From positions 79,265 through 143,264 of the forward strand of contig JBOGWS010000080.1 in NCBI GenBank assembly GCA_050693895.1: a DNA stretch of 64,000 nucleotides, in the 5' to 3' direction. The position numbers were made by a program, and so were the translations under genes. This DNA comes from WHSV01 sp050693895. GTDB lineage: Bacteria; Actinomycetota; CADDZG01; WHSQ01. Positions 35,449 to 44,852 of the stretch are shown here, one piece after another (the first letter of the stretch is position 1; every line of letters begins with the position of its first letter). A model generated the notes under the pieces. That model was not told the origin of the DNA. It worked only from the letters and a program-made list of their open reading frames with translations, and ran no database searches.

Positions 35449-36729
35449 ATGCCATCGCGGAGAGTTCGATACGGAATGCTGGGTGTGGGTGGAGCCATCG
35501 CCTCGGCCTACGTCTTCGAAGCGCTTCAGTACAAGAGAACCGCGGCCGTGGGGTTCGAGTTGCAGAAGGCCCCCCCGGTCGACGAGCCCGGCTTCCGTCA
35601 CCTACTCGAGTCGCTGGCCGGAGCACCGGTGCGGGACGGCAACAAGATCGACGTCCTCCGCAACGGGCACGAGATCTTCCCGGCGATGCTCGACGCGATC
35701 AGGTCGGCGGAACGGACGATCGACTTCGCAACCTTCGTCTACTGGCGGGGAGACATCGCGCCGGAGTTCGCCGACGCGCTCTCAGAACGGGCGTCCGCCG
35801 GTGTCGAGGTGAACGTGCTGCTCGACGCGATGGGCGCGGCCAAGATGGAGCGAACGCTCGTCAACAAACTCCGCGACGCGGGCGCGCAGGTCGAGTGGTT
35901 CAGGCCCCCCCATTGGTACTCGATTCACAAGGTGAACAACAGAACGCATCGCAAGATCCTCGCGGTTGACGGCCGCGTCGGGTTCACCGGTGGCGTGGGA
36001 ATCGCAGAAGAGTGGACCGGCAACTGCGAGTCGCCGGATCACTGGCGCGACACGCACCTCCGCTTGGAGGGCCCGTCCGTGCGCGACCTCGTGGGCGGCT
36101 TCCAGGAGAACTGGGCGGAGGCGACGCGCTGCATCCTGCTCGATGGGCACCTTGGGGACACGACCAGCATTCCCAACGGCTCCCGAGCCCAGATCCTACG
36201 CAGCTCCGCGGGGAAGGGCAGCACGAATGCCGAGGAATTGTTCTACTCCGCAATCCTCTGCGCTCGCCGGACTCTGTGGGTCACGACCGCCTACTTCGCT
36301 CCGCGCCGTGCCTTCATTCTCGCTTTGATCGATGCCGTCAAGCGAGGTGTCGATGTTCGAGTGCTGGTCAACGGTCCGCACATCGACAAGGAAGCTGTTC
36401 GGCAAGCGGGGAGAAGCTCTTACGACGACCTGCTCGAGGGCGGGGTGAAGATCTTCGAGTATCAGCGCACGATGTTGCACGCGAAGACCCTCGTCGTGGA
36501 CGGAAGCTGGTCGACGGTCGGGTCGATCAACTTCGACAACAGGTCTTTTTCGCTGAACGACGAGTTGAATCTCTCCGTCTGGGATGAACCCGTTGCGCGA
36601 ACTCTGGAGGGGCAATTCAAGCTCGATCTGGAGGACGCTCGCGAGCTGACGCTCGAAAAGTGGAGGGCACGCTCCGGTCTGTCGATCGTTCGGGAGAGAG
36701 CAAGCGCACTTTTTCGCCGCGAGCTCTGA
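35449..36729 (+). CDS. Phospholipase D-like cardiolipin synthase family protein
   Basis: 426-residue membrane-associated PLD-superfamily enzyme. One N-terminal hydrophobic segment (about 9-26) anchors it; HKD motif 1 HRKILAVDGRVGFTGG near 166 and motif 2 HAKTLVVDGSWSTVGSINFD near 343 form the active site. Likely joins phosphatidyl groups to make cardiolipin, or acts as a phosphodiesterase. The ATG at 35449 has a GGGACAGG stretch before it; ATG 35416 is an alternative. Convergent with the next gene, 8 bp apart. Confidence 0.88.
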   Translation: MPSRRVRYGMLGVGGAIASAYVFEALQYKRTAAVGFELQKAPPVDEPGFRHLLESLAGAPVRDGNKIDVLRNGHEIFPAMLDAIRSAERTIDFATFVYWRGDIAPEFADALSERASAGVEVNVLLDAMGAAKMERTLVNKLRDAGAQVEWFRPPHWYSIHKVNNRTHRKILAVDGRVGFTGGVGIAEEWTGNCESPDHWRDTHLRLEGPSVRDLVGGFQENWAEATRCILLDGHLGDTTSIPNGSRAQILRSSAGKGSTNAEELFYSAILCARRTLWVTTAYFAPRRAFILALIDAVKRGVDVRVLVNGPHIDKEAVRQAGRSSYDDLLEGGVKIFEYQRTMLHAKTLVVDGSWSTVGSINFDNRSFSLNDELNLSVWDEPVARTLEGQFKLDLEDARELTLEKWRARSGLSIVRERASALFRREL

Positions 36730-36737
36730 GGCGCGCG

Positions 36738-37226
36738 CTACGCCTCCTGGCGAAGCGCCATCACCGCGGCCCTGCGTCTCTGGAGCTCGAGGCCCTTCAG
36801 CTGCTCCTCCGCGCGAGCGATGAGCTGGGTGAGGTCGATGGGCTTCAGGCGTGGGTCGTCCGTCTCACGCAGGCATTGCCACAGCGAGAGCTTGCCGGCC
36901 ACGCCCGAGGTGAGGCCCTCGAGCTCGATGAGACGTGAAAGCGGGGAGTAGGTCGTCAGCTCTCCGTTCGGCTTCAGGCGCCCGAGCTTCTCTCCCGTCC
37001 AGAATATGAGGTTCTTCAGCCGATTCTCGGAGGCTCCAACGAGCTTCATGATCCGGCTGAGGGTCTCGCTGTCCTCCTCGATGGCGGGGACGAGCGTTGT
37101 GGACACGAAGTGGCCGACGTCGTTGTCCTTGTTGCTGCCGGCGCAGCGCCGAGCGAGCTCGATGCCCGCAACGGAGCCGGCATGGTGGTCGGCAAGGTAG
37201 ATGTGGAGGTACTTGTCCTGGGCCAT
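36738..37226 (-). CDS. Hypothetical helical-bundle protein
   Basis: 162-residue soluble protein, predicted almost entirely helical: DKYLHIYLADHHAGSVAGIE then ELARRCAGSN and LVPAIEEDSETLSRIMKLVG. The length and the His/Glu-bearing first helix recall ferritin-like or DinB-like four-helix bundles, but the metal ligands are not clearly conserved. ATG 37226 is preferred to a TTG at 37244. No function assigned; neighbours give no clue. Confidence 0.65.
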   Translation of the reverse strand: MAQDKYLHIYLADHHAGSVAGIELARRCAGSNKDNDVGHFVSTTLVPAIEEDSETLSRIMKLVGASENRLKNLIFWTGEKLGRLKPNGELTTYSPLSRLIELEGLTSGVAGKLSLWQCLRETDDPRLKPIDLTQLIARAEEQLKGLELQRRRAAVMALRQEA

Positions 37227-37365
37227 GGGTCGTGACCTACCCAAGCTCGTCGTTTTGTCACCGCAGGAGTGGCTGAGAAAGTGATTCCCGTAACGATTTT
37301 TGGACGCTACTCGCCTTGAATTGGGCCGTAAGGATCAATCTGAGCCCCGTCGTGAGGAGGCGTCA

Positions 37366-38115
37366 ATGAAGACACAGGAGAATCAGCGGGCGATCGGCAC
37401 GCCCGGACCCAGGGCCGGAATCGACTGGCGAATCCTGACGGTTTGGACCGGAATGGCCACCGCCGTCGCACTACTCGTTTTCACTGCGCTCATCGGCGAG
37501 ATCATCCCCCCGCTGATCGCTTTCGCGGTGCTCTACGGGGTCGCCGTGTGGCTCATAAGGAGGGGCGGCAGGGCCGGAACGATCATGTCGGCCGTCCTGT
37601 CGGTCCTGTTCCTCGGTTTGAATGCTCCGTTCATCGTGCCGTCGCTCTCGGTGCCGGCTTCGACCCTCGATTTCGTGATGACGGGTCTGCTCGTGGTTCT
37701 GGCCCTGAGCAACCTCGTGTCGGCGATCGCCGCTCTTCGCAGCTCGAGCACCGGCGCCCGGGCCGGTCTCATGGGCCGGACGACCGCCGCGCTGCTGCTT
37801 GTTGTGGTTGCGGTCGCGATCGTCGGCAGGGTGACCTACGACTCGCCGCCCGCTCAGACCGGCGACATCGAGATCGCCGCCCAGAACTTCGAGTTCTCGA
37901 CGAGCACGATCGAATCCGAAGGCGGCGAGATCTCGGTCTTCGTCGACAACAAGGACTCGGCGCTGCACACCTTCACCGTCAAAGAGCTCGATGTCGACCT
38001 CCAGGTGCCAGGCGGATCGACCGCTCGCATCACCTTCGATGCGGCTGCCGGAAGCTACGAGTTCATCTGCGTTCCGCACGAAGCAGACATGAAGGGAACG
38101 CTCGAGGTTCAGTAA
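37366..38115 (+). CDS. Membrane protein with C-terminal cupredoxin domain
   Basis: 249 residues: about four to five membrane helices (between 25 and 160) followed by an extracytoplasmic cupredoxin-like domain (about 165-249). Type-1 copper ligands are visible: His in ALHTF near 202, Cys and His in FICVPHEADM near 232-236, and the Met of the same segment. A copper electron carrier or copper sensor at the outer face is likely. GAGGAGG lies ideally before ATG 37366; a longer frame upstream is not needed. Confidence 0.82.
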   Translation: MKTQENQRAIGTPGPRAGIDWRILTVWTGMATAVALLVFTALIGEIIPPLIAFAVLYGVAVWLIRRGGRAGTIMSAVLSVLFLGLNAPFIVPSLSVPASTLDFVMTGLLVVLALSNLVSAIAALRSSSTGARAGLMGRTTAALLLVVVAVAIVGRVTYDSPPAQTGDIEIAAQNFEFSTSTIESEGGEISVFVDNKDSALHTFTVKELDVDLQVPGGSTARITFDAAAGSYEFICVPHEADMKGTLEVQ

Positions 38116-38128
38116 CAGTTCATCATCC

Positions 38129-38156
38129 AGGGCCGCCGGATCGAATCGGCGGCCCT
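38129..38156. terminator. Stem-loop between convergent genes
   Basis: AGGGCCGCCG pairs with CGGCGGCCCT around an 8-nt loop. It lies between the convergent cupredoxin and NAD(P)-binding genes and probably works in both directions, though no T run follows on either strand. Confidence 0.55.
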
Positions 38157-38164
38157 CTCGCGCT

Positions 38165-38803
38165 CTAGAGAGCGCGCAGCGCTTCGGTAATCGGCGTCTC
38201 GCCGCTCAACAGGTCGAAGGCCTTGCGGACGGTGTTCATCTCATCGATCGATGCGAGCAGCACCCCAGCCACGTCGTCGCGCGGAACCTTGCCGCTGCGA
38301 CCGAGCTCGGGCGCGACGTCCACAAGGCCCGTACCGGGGCCGTCCGTGAGCGAGCCGGGTCGGACGATGGTGTAGTCGAGTCCGCTCGCGATTAGAGCTT
38401 CATCGGCTCCCGCCTTGGCCTCGTAGTAGGGGCGCATCTGCTCCGACCACCTTGCGGGCTTGACGGCCCCGATCGCACTGACCATCAGGTAGCGAGAGAT
38501 ACCGTTCGCCGCCGCAGCATCGATGAGTTTGATCGCGCCTCCGAGGTCGACGGTCTTCTTCCGTGCCGGCCCGCTCCCGGGTCCGGCCCCCGCGGCAAAG
38601 ACGACGACGTCCGCACCCTTCACCAACCCGGTGATGTCGTCGCTCTCGATGTCCCCGACGACGGGCTCGGCTCCGGCCGCCTCGATGTCGCCGCCGTGAT
38701 CGGGGTTGCGGGCCATGGCGCGCACATCGTGGCCGGCCTCCGACGCGAGGCGCTCGAAACGAAGTGCGATCTTGCCGTGTCCACCCACTACGAAGATGTC
38801 CAT
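38165..38803 (-). CDS. NAD(P)-binding (atypical SDR / NmrA-like) protein
   Basis: 212-residue Rossmann-fold protein of the YwnB/YhfK-like group. Dinucleotide motif VVGGHGKIALRF near 5-16 and YYEAK near 126-130 in place of the YxxxK. It may be a quinone- or flavin-like reductase or a redox sensor; substrate unknown. GGGAGG precedes the ATG by 6 nt. It is divergent from the alanine-dehydrogenase-like operon, with a perfect 16-bp operator-like palindrome in the short gap. Confidence 0.82.
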   Translation of the reverse strand: MDIFVVGGHGKIALRFERLASEAGHDVRAMARNPDHGGDIEAAGAEPVVGDIESDDITGLVKGADVVVFAAGAGPGSGPARKKTVDLGGAIKLIDAAAANGISRYLMVSAIGAVKPARWSEQMRPYYEAKAGADEALIASGLDYTIVRPGSLTDGPGTGLVDVAPELGRSGKVPRDDVAGVLLASIDEMNTVRKAFDLLSGETPITEALRAL

Positions 38804-38842
38804 GCAGCCTCCCAGGTCGTGATCGAGCTCTGTTTACCCATT

Positions 38843-38858
38843 TGACGATGAATCGTCA
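38843..38858. promoter_or_regulatory. Perfect inverted repeat (operator candidate)
   Basis: TGACGATGAATCGTCA has two perfect 7-bp arms and a 2-bp spacer. It ends 2 bp before the TATCTT -10 box of the plus-strand operon and lies 40 bp upstream of the minus-strand gene, so a bound repressor could control either or both. No regulator is encoded next to it. Confidence 0.65.
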
Positions 38859-38860
38859 GC

Positions 38861-38866
38861 TATCTT
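38861..38866 (+). promoter_or_regulatory. -10 box, leaderless-type, for the AlaDH-like operon
   Basis: TATCTT followed by 6 nt and GTG 38873. The spacing is what favours 38873 over the GTG at 38867. Confidence 0.5.
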
Positions 38867-38872
38867 GTGTCG

Positions 38873-39994
38873 GTGAGGGTCGGCTTGCCGCGCATGCACA
38901 GGGAAGCGGGGGAGCGGCGCGACTTCCTGCCCTCCTTCGTTGCGGCTCTCGACGCGGCGGGCGCGGAGGAGATCGTTGTCGAGAGAGGCTATGGCTCCGG
39001 AATGGGCATCGATGAGTCCGCTTACTCGGCCGCGTCGTCGAGACTCGTCGTCGGCGATCTTGATGACTGCCTCACCCAGGAGGCCGTCATGCAGATTCGC
39101 TGTTTGCACGAGTCCCATTTCGAGGAGCTCCGGGCGGGAACGATCCTGTTGTCGATGATGCATTACACAACTCGGCCCGGGCGCGTGCACAGGTTGGCGG
39201 AACTCGGCATCAGGGCGATCGGCATGGACGGATTGATCGACGAAACCGGGAGGCGGCTCGTCGAGAATCTGACTGCGGTCGCAGGAAACGGGGTCGAATC
39301 CGCGTTCAAGGAGCTCGCCGGGCTGTACCCGGACTTCCACGATTCCCGGCGCCCTGAAGTACGCGTGACGGTGCTCGGCTCCGGAGCGGTGGGATCGCAC
39401 GTCGTGCGGGCTGCGTCGCGCTACGGCGACCCCGACCTCAGGGATGCTTTGGTGACGAAGGGAGTGAAGGGAGTCGAGGTTCGCGTCGTCGACTACGACC
39501 TCACGGGCCACGAGTCGTACATGCGGTCGTTGCTTGCAACGACCGACCTGTTGGTGGACGCGACCCAACGGCATGACTCGGCGAGCCACGTCATCCCGAA
39601 TCGGTGGCTGGCCGACATGCCGGCCCACGCGGTGCTCCTCGATCTCTCCGTGGATCCCTACAATTTCTCGGTCACCCCTCCGATCGTGAAGGGCATCGAG
39701 GGGATGCCTCAGGGGAGCCTGGATCAGTTCGTGTTCTATCCCGACGACTCGGCCTACGAGGAATTGGACGCGAGCGTCTCAACCGAGAACCGCCGTGTGT
39801 CGCTGTCGTGTTACTCGTGGCCGGGGCGCCATCCGCGCGAATGCATGGAGGTCTACTGCGCCCAGCTCGAGCCGTTCTTGAACGCGCTGCTCAACAAACC
39901 CGCGGACGAATGGGACGTGGCCAGCAAGTCGCTGTACGAGCGGGCCCTCGCGCGCGCCGAGCTCAGTCGTTGGTTGGAATCGAGTACCGCGTGA
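38873..39994 (+). CDS. Alanine dehydrogenase-like Rossmann protein, paralog A
   Basis: 373 residues with the layout of the AlaDH/PNT superfamily: an N-terminal substrate-like domain (GLPRMHREAGERRDFLPSF), a Rossmann domain with VLGSGAVGSHVV near 165-176, and a C-terminal return. The His region is kept as SMMHYTTRP, but the segment equivalent to the substrate-binding Lys of AlaDH reads MQIRCLHESH. CYSWPGRHPRECM near the C-terminus is shared with its neighbour. Substrate unknown; N5-(carboxyethyl)ornithine-synthase-like or lysine-pathway chemistry is possible. Overlaps paralog B by 4 bp. Confidence 0.75.
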   Translation: MRVGLPRMHREAGERRDFLPSFVAALDAAGAEEIVVERGYGSGMGIDESAYSAASSRLVVGDLDDCLTQEAVMQIRCLHESHFEELRAGTILLSMMHYTTRPGRVHRLAELGIRAIGMDGLIDETGRRLVENLTAVAGNGVESAFKELAGLYPDFHDSRRPEVRVTVLGSGAVGSHVVRAASRYGDPDLRDALVTKGVKGVEVRVVDYDLTGHESYMRSLLATTDLLVDATQRHDSASHVIPNRWLADMPAHAVLLDLSVDPYNFSVTPPIVKGIEGMPQGSLDQFVFYPDDSAYEELDASVSTENRRVSLSCYSWPGRHPRECMEVYCAQLEPFLNALLNKPADEWDVASKSLYERALARAELSRWLESSTA

Positions 39995-41130
39995 GCTCGA
40001 CTCACCGCGACGAAGAGAACTCGCTGACCTTGGGGCTGCCGCTCATGGGCCAAGAGCCGGAGGAGCGGCGCGATTTCCTGCCATCCCTGGCACGTCACGT
40101 CGCGAATCTCGGCATCCGTGTCTTGTTTGAGTCGGGGCTTGGAGCGCGCATGGGCTACGCCGATCGGGATTACCTCAACACATCGGAGAGAGTTCGAGTC
40201 GTCGGTCGAGATGAGGCGTTCGCTCAGGATGTTGTGCTGATCCTGCGAAGTCCCGATGAACACTTCGAGTTGATGCGCCCGGGAGCAACGCTCGTCTCGA
40301 TGCTGCATTTTCCAACGCGCGTGCAGCGCTATCGCAGACTGAAGGAGTTGGGGATCGAGGCCGTGTCTATCGACCTCATCGTGGACGACAACAACCGTCG
40401 CCTCGTCGAGAACATGGAGGCCGTTGCGTGGAACGGCCTCGAGGCGGCGTTCGAGGTTCTCGCCCACACCTATCCCGGATTCAAGACGCACGACCGCGAC
40501 CCGATTCGCGCAACCATCATGGGGGCCGGGATGGTCGGCAAACACGCAGTCGAGGCGGCGACCAAGTATGGATCTTTAGATCGCGCACGGGCGCTGAGCG
40601 ACTACCCGGGAGTAGAGGTGACCGTGCTCGGCCGGAACCTGACCGCGAACGAGCGCTACCTGCGCGAACGGCTGCGAGTCACCGATCTGCTCGTCGATGC
40701 CGCCTACCGATCGGACGCTTCGATGCCGCTCGTTCAAAACGACTGGATCGACGACCTTCCCGAGCACGCGGTCATCTGCGACCTCTCCGTGGATCCCTAC
40801 CTTCCCGACGCCTCGCCCCCTACCGTGCGGGGCATCGAGGGGATCCCGCAGGGGAGCCTCGAGCAATATGTCTTCTATCCGGAAGACCCCAACTGGAGAT
40901 TGAGGATCCCGCACGGAGTGCCCTCACTGAAGCGCCGCACGACCGTCTCGTGCTATTCGTGGCCCGGCATTCATCCCAGGGCCTGTATGCACCGGTACGA
41001 GGAGCAGTTGCTGCCACTTCTCGAGCGCCTGTTCCGAACCGGGGGAGCCGGGCGCCTGCGGCCCGAAGGCGGCTACCTCGAGCGGGCTCTCTACCGGGCG
41101 AGCGCGGGGGCCTGGTTCTCTCTCCTGTAG
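39991..41130 (+). CDS. Alanine dehydrogenase-like Rossmann protein, paralog B
   Basis: 379 residues, clearly paralogous to the preceding gene across the whole length. Shared blocks: GLPLM...EERRDFLPS, LVSMLHFPTR, RRLVENMEAVAWNGLEAAF, dinucleotide motif IMGAGMVGKHAV near 176-187, CDLSVDPY, GIEGIPQGSLEQYVFYP and CYSWPGIHPRACM. The AlaDH catalytic Lys position again reads Arg (LILRSPDEH). The GTG start overlaps the stop of paralog A, so the pair is translationally coupled and may form a hetero-oligomer. Confidence 0.75.
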   Translation: MSSTHRDEENSLTLGLPLMGQEPEERRDFLPSLARHVANLGIRVLFESGLGARMGYADRDYLNTSERVRVVGRDEAFAQDVVLILRSPDEHFELMRPGATLVSMLHFPTRVQRYRRLKELGIEAVSIDLIVDDNNRRLVENMEAVAWNGLEAAFEVLAHTYPGFKTHDRDPIRATIMGAGMVGKHAVEAATKYGSLDRARALSDYPGVEVTVLGRNLTANERYLRERLRVTDLLVDAAYRSDASMPLVQNDWIDDLPEHAVICDLSVDPYLPDASPPTVRGIEGIPQGSLEQYVFYPEDPNWRLRIPHGVPSLKRRTTVSCYSWPGIHPRACMHRYEEQLLPLLERLFRTGGAGRLRPEGGYLERALYRASAGAWFSLL

Positions 41131-41241
41131 GCGAGCGAGGTCGCGAACTTTTACGACCCGCGGCCCGGTTCGCTCTCGCTCGCATGATTCACCACCGAGG
41201 CCTCGGGGTAGGGTGGCCAGCAATCGACGAGAAGCTCTCGT

Positions 41242-41302
41242 CCCCGGCAAGAGCCAAGCTGCGGATGGCTCTGCGGAGAATCGCGGGATTCGCCTGCCGG
41301 GG
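41242..41302 (+). ncRNA. Candidate structured leader RNA (three-way junction) upstream of the Rpf-type gene
   Basis: Three nested helices fit with almost no unpaired joint: P1 CCCCGGCA/TGCCGGGG (41242-41249 with 41295-41302), P2 AGAGCCA/TGGCTCT (41250-41256 with 41266-41272), P3 GGAGAATC/GATTCGCC with one A-G mismatch (41275-41282 with 41287-41294). A separate 7-bp hairpin GACGAGA/TCTCGTC precedes it (41226-41242). It ends 31 nt before the ATG at 41334. No known riboswitch consensus is matched. Alternative reading: a 43-codon frame at 41184-41315 covers the same bases. Confidence 0.45.
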
Positions 41303-41333
41303 CACACACCGATAGGACGACGCGGGTACCTAA

Positions 41334-42257
41334 ATGCGCCTCAGGTCGCTTAGATATGCATTTGCGCTGGTGACGGCCCTCGGGCTGTTCGTTCAGGTGA
41401 CGGGTCCAACAGCGCCCGCGTCACAGTCCTCCGAACAGGATCTCGGCGAGGCCGAGGCCGAGCTTGGTCAGATCCAGGGCGATCTGGGATCTGTCCAGGA
41501 GCAGCTCAGAGCGGCGAGCGCTCGATTGAACGAGCTGCGCTCATCGATCTCGTCGACCGAGGACGAGGTCGAGACCATCGGCAAAAGCATTCTGAAGCGC
41601 AAGGACGAACTCAAGCGCATAGCCCGGGAGATGTACATGAACGGCGCCGCGGCGGGACTCGAAATTCTGATGTCGGCCGAAGATCTCGCCGACCTCGAGG
41701 AGAGAGCCACCTACCTGCAGTCCTCCGGAGAGGTTCACATGAAGCAACTCGAGGACCTCGCAATCGACCGCATGTTGATGCTCGAGAAGCTCGACGACCT
41801 GGATTCCGCTCGAGCCGAGGTCGCGGAGATGGTCGAGACGGTCGCGAACATCGAGGTCGGCCTTCAGGCCGAACTCGGCGATCAGCAGCGCGAGGTCGGT
41901 GCCCTGGAGGACGACATCGAAGCCCAGCGCCTGGCAGAGGCGCGGGCGGCTGAGCGGCAAGCCGAGCGCTTACAGCAACAACTCGAGCAGGTCGTGCAAC
42001 CACCGGCCCCTCCGCCCTCCAACGGCGGCGTCGATTGGGACGCCATCGCACAGTGCGAGTCCGGCGGACGCTGGGACCTCGACTCCACCTACGACGGCGG
42101 TCTGCAGTTCCACCCGGACACCTGGCTCGGCTACGGCGGAGGCGCCTACGCCCGCTACGCGTGGCAGGCGACGCGCGAGCAGCAGATCGCGATCGCGGAG
42201 AGGGTACTGGACGGGCAGGGACCGGGGGCCTGGCCGAACTGCTTCCAGTACGGCTAG
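41334..42257 (+). CDS. Exported coiled-coil protein with Rpf/transglycosylase-like domain
   Basis: 307 residues: signal peptide (about 1-31), a long coiled coil (about 35-215) like the N-terminal domain of PcsB/RipA-type wall hydrolases, a short Pro linker and a C-terminal resuscitation-promoting-factor domain (about 232-307). WDAIAQCESGGRWDLDS carries the catalytic Glu near 241; YDGGLQFHPDTWLGYGGGAY and GPGAWPNC complete it. Expected to cleave peptidoglycan at division or on regrowth. A folded leader sits upstream; convergent with an MFS gene 5 bp away. Confidence 0.9.
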   Translation: MRLRSLRYAFALVTALGLFVQVTGPTAPASQSSEQDLGEAEAELGQIQGDLGSVQEQLRAASARLNELRSSISSTEDEVETIGKSILKRKDELKRIAREMYMNGAAAGLEILMSAEDLADLEERATYLQSSGEVHMKQLEDLAIDRMLMLEKLDDLDSARAEVAEMVETVANIEVGLQAELGDQQREVGALEDDIEAQRLAEARAAERQAERLQQQLEQVVQPPAPPPSNGGVDWDAIAQCESGGRWDLDSTYDGGLQFHPDTWLGYGGGAYARYAWQATREQQIAIAERVLDGQGPGAWPNCFQYG

Positions 42258-42262
42258 ACGAG

Positions 42263-43465
42263 CTAACCCGGTTCGACCTCCGGCTCGCCCGCGCTCAGCA
42301 ACATTCGTCGTGCCAGAAGCACTGCCGCGCATGCGATTAGTCCGAACGCAGCGGCCCCCCACCATGCGGTCTGGTAGCCGGAGCTCTCGGCGACGACACC
42401 GAAGAGAAGGGGCCCGCCCGTCCCTCCCAGGTAGACGCCGGTCTGAGTGAGCCCGGTCGCGGCCGCGGGTGCTTCGGGGTTCCGGTGAACGACGGCGAAG
42501 TTGAAGAGTCCTGGCCAGCCCCAGCCGCCGGCGAAGCACAACAAGGTGGCGAGCCAGAGCAATTCGGTGTCGCGCGTCGCTTGCAGCATGAAGCCGGCCG
42601 AGCCGAGAAGGTACAGTCCCGCCACCCACAGCAATCGCCCTCCGGTTCGGCGATCTGCAAGCCATCCGGCCCCGACTCGCATCGACAACCCCGCGATGCT
42701 GCCGGCAGCAAACAGGAGTCCCGCGCTGGCCTCTCCGAGTCCCGCACTGACACTGGAATCGACGAGGTAAGCACCCATCGAGTTGGCAGCGCCGGATCCG
42801 AAGGCGCCGGCTACCGAAAGGACCACCAGGGCCATGACGTTGTTGGGCCGGACGCGCTTCTCGTCCTTGGCTCGTCGGCGCGACTGGGCGGGCGGCACCG
42901 CAAGGACCACGGCGATCGTCAGGACCGCGCCGATGGCAAAGGCCCACCGCCAGCCAATGGTCAGGGCGATCAGTGGAACCGCGAGGCCTCCGAGCAGGGT
43001 CGCGGCGGGGATACCGGATTGCTTTATTCCGAACGCGAAGGCCTGGCGGGTCCTGTCAACGCGTGTAGCCAGATGCAGGTTGGCGCCAACCTGGGCGAGG
43101 GCGCTTGCCGCGCCCGCCAGAACGAGGAAGAGCAGGAGCGCAGCGTATTCGGGTGCCAGCGCCAATCCGACCAGAGCCGTTGCACCGAGCGCCCCACTGA
43201 TGCGCATCGAGCGGCGGGCACCGATGCGCTCGGCGATGCGACCGGCGTAGGCTGAGAAGGCGGCCGACGAGGTGAAGAAGACGGCCGTCCCGAATCCGAT
43301 GCGGCTGATCGGAAGGTCGAGCTCGCCTCTGATCTGGACCGCGAGCCCCCCGACGAAAAACACAGGCAGAGAGCAGCACGCCGTGATCAGGACGGCGAGA
43401 GTTGCCGCCTTCCAGAAGGAGCGGTCGAGTCGCACCTGGGCAGCCCGGGGGCCTGAAAGGGTCAT
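42263..43465 (-). CDS. MFS transporter
   Basis: 400-residue major facilitator with about 12 membrane helices. GRIAERIGARRSMRISG between helices 2 and 3 is the A-loop (G-x-x-x-D/E-R-x-G-R/A-R-R), mirrored by GWLADRRTGGR in the second half. Resembles CynX/NimT-type or sugar-phosphate-like permeases; the substrate cannot be read. ATG at 43465 is chosen; an upstream start at 43522 would add 19 residues without a hydrophobic character. Divergent from the DEAD-box gene. Confidence 0.85.
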   Translation of the reverse strand: MTLSGPRAAQVRLDRSFWKAATLAVLITACCSLPVFFVGGLAVQIRGELDLPISRIGFGTAVFFTSSAAFSAYAGRIAERIGARRSMRISGALGATALVGLALAPEYAALLLFLVLAGAASALAQVGANLHLATRVDRTRQAFAFGIKQSGIPAATLLGGLAVPLIALTIGWRWAFAIGAVLTIAVVLAVPPAQSRRRAKDEKRVRPNNVMALVVLSVAGAFGSGAANSMGAYLVDSSVSAGLGEASAGLLFAAGSIAGLSMRVGAGWLADRRTGGRLLWVAGLYLLGSAGFMLQATRDTELLWLATLLCFAGGWGWPGLFNFAVVHRNPEAPAAATGLTQTGVYLGGTGGPLLFGVVAESSGYQTAWWGAAAFGLIACAAVLLARRMLLSAGEPEVEPG

Positions 43466-43551
43466 GTATTCATGCTCACATGCCGATACAAGGGAGAGGG
43501 ACGGCGGGAATGCTCCCGACACCCTGGATGTTTGATAACCTGTGACAACGA

Positions 43552-43658
43552 GGGTGACACCGTCACCCGTGAGATTTGCCTTCCGGTTCTTCCTCCTTTC
43601 GGGCGAGCGGGTAGTGAATCTCTCCCGCAGACCAGCGGCTGTAGGCCGCTAAAAGGAG
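43552..43658 (+). promoter_or_regulatory. Structured 5' leader of the DEAD-box helicase gene
   Basis: Contains hairpin GGGTGAC-ACC-GTCACCC (43552-43568), hairpin AGCGGC-TGTAG-GCCGCT (43634-43650) ending right before the Shine-Dalgarno, and CTCCTTT (43593-43599), which is complementary to AAAGGAG (43652-43658). The two could form an SD-sequestering helix enclosing the second hairpin. Transcription of the whole stretch is inferred. Confidence 0.45.
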
Positions 43659-43665
43659 TAGAAGA

Positions 43666-44850
<1,185 letters not shown>

Positions 44851-44852
44851 GG

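Noticed and set aside
41184..41315. 43-codon frame starting MIHHRGLGVG upstream of the Rpf-type gene
   Set aside because: No Shine-Dalgarno or promoter spacing, moderate codon bias, and it coincides with the three-way-junction fold. Kept only as the alternative explanation.
41131..41333. c-di-AMP (ydaO) riboswitch upstream of the Rpf-type gene
   Set aside because: The known conserved blocks of that riboswitch could not be found; the fold seen is a different, smaller junction.
43554..43566. GTGACACCGTCAC as a Crp site before the DEAD-box gene
   Set aside because: The spacer between half-sites is 5, not 6, and the outer bases do not match the consensus; a leader hairpin explains it better.
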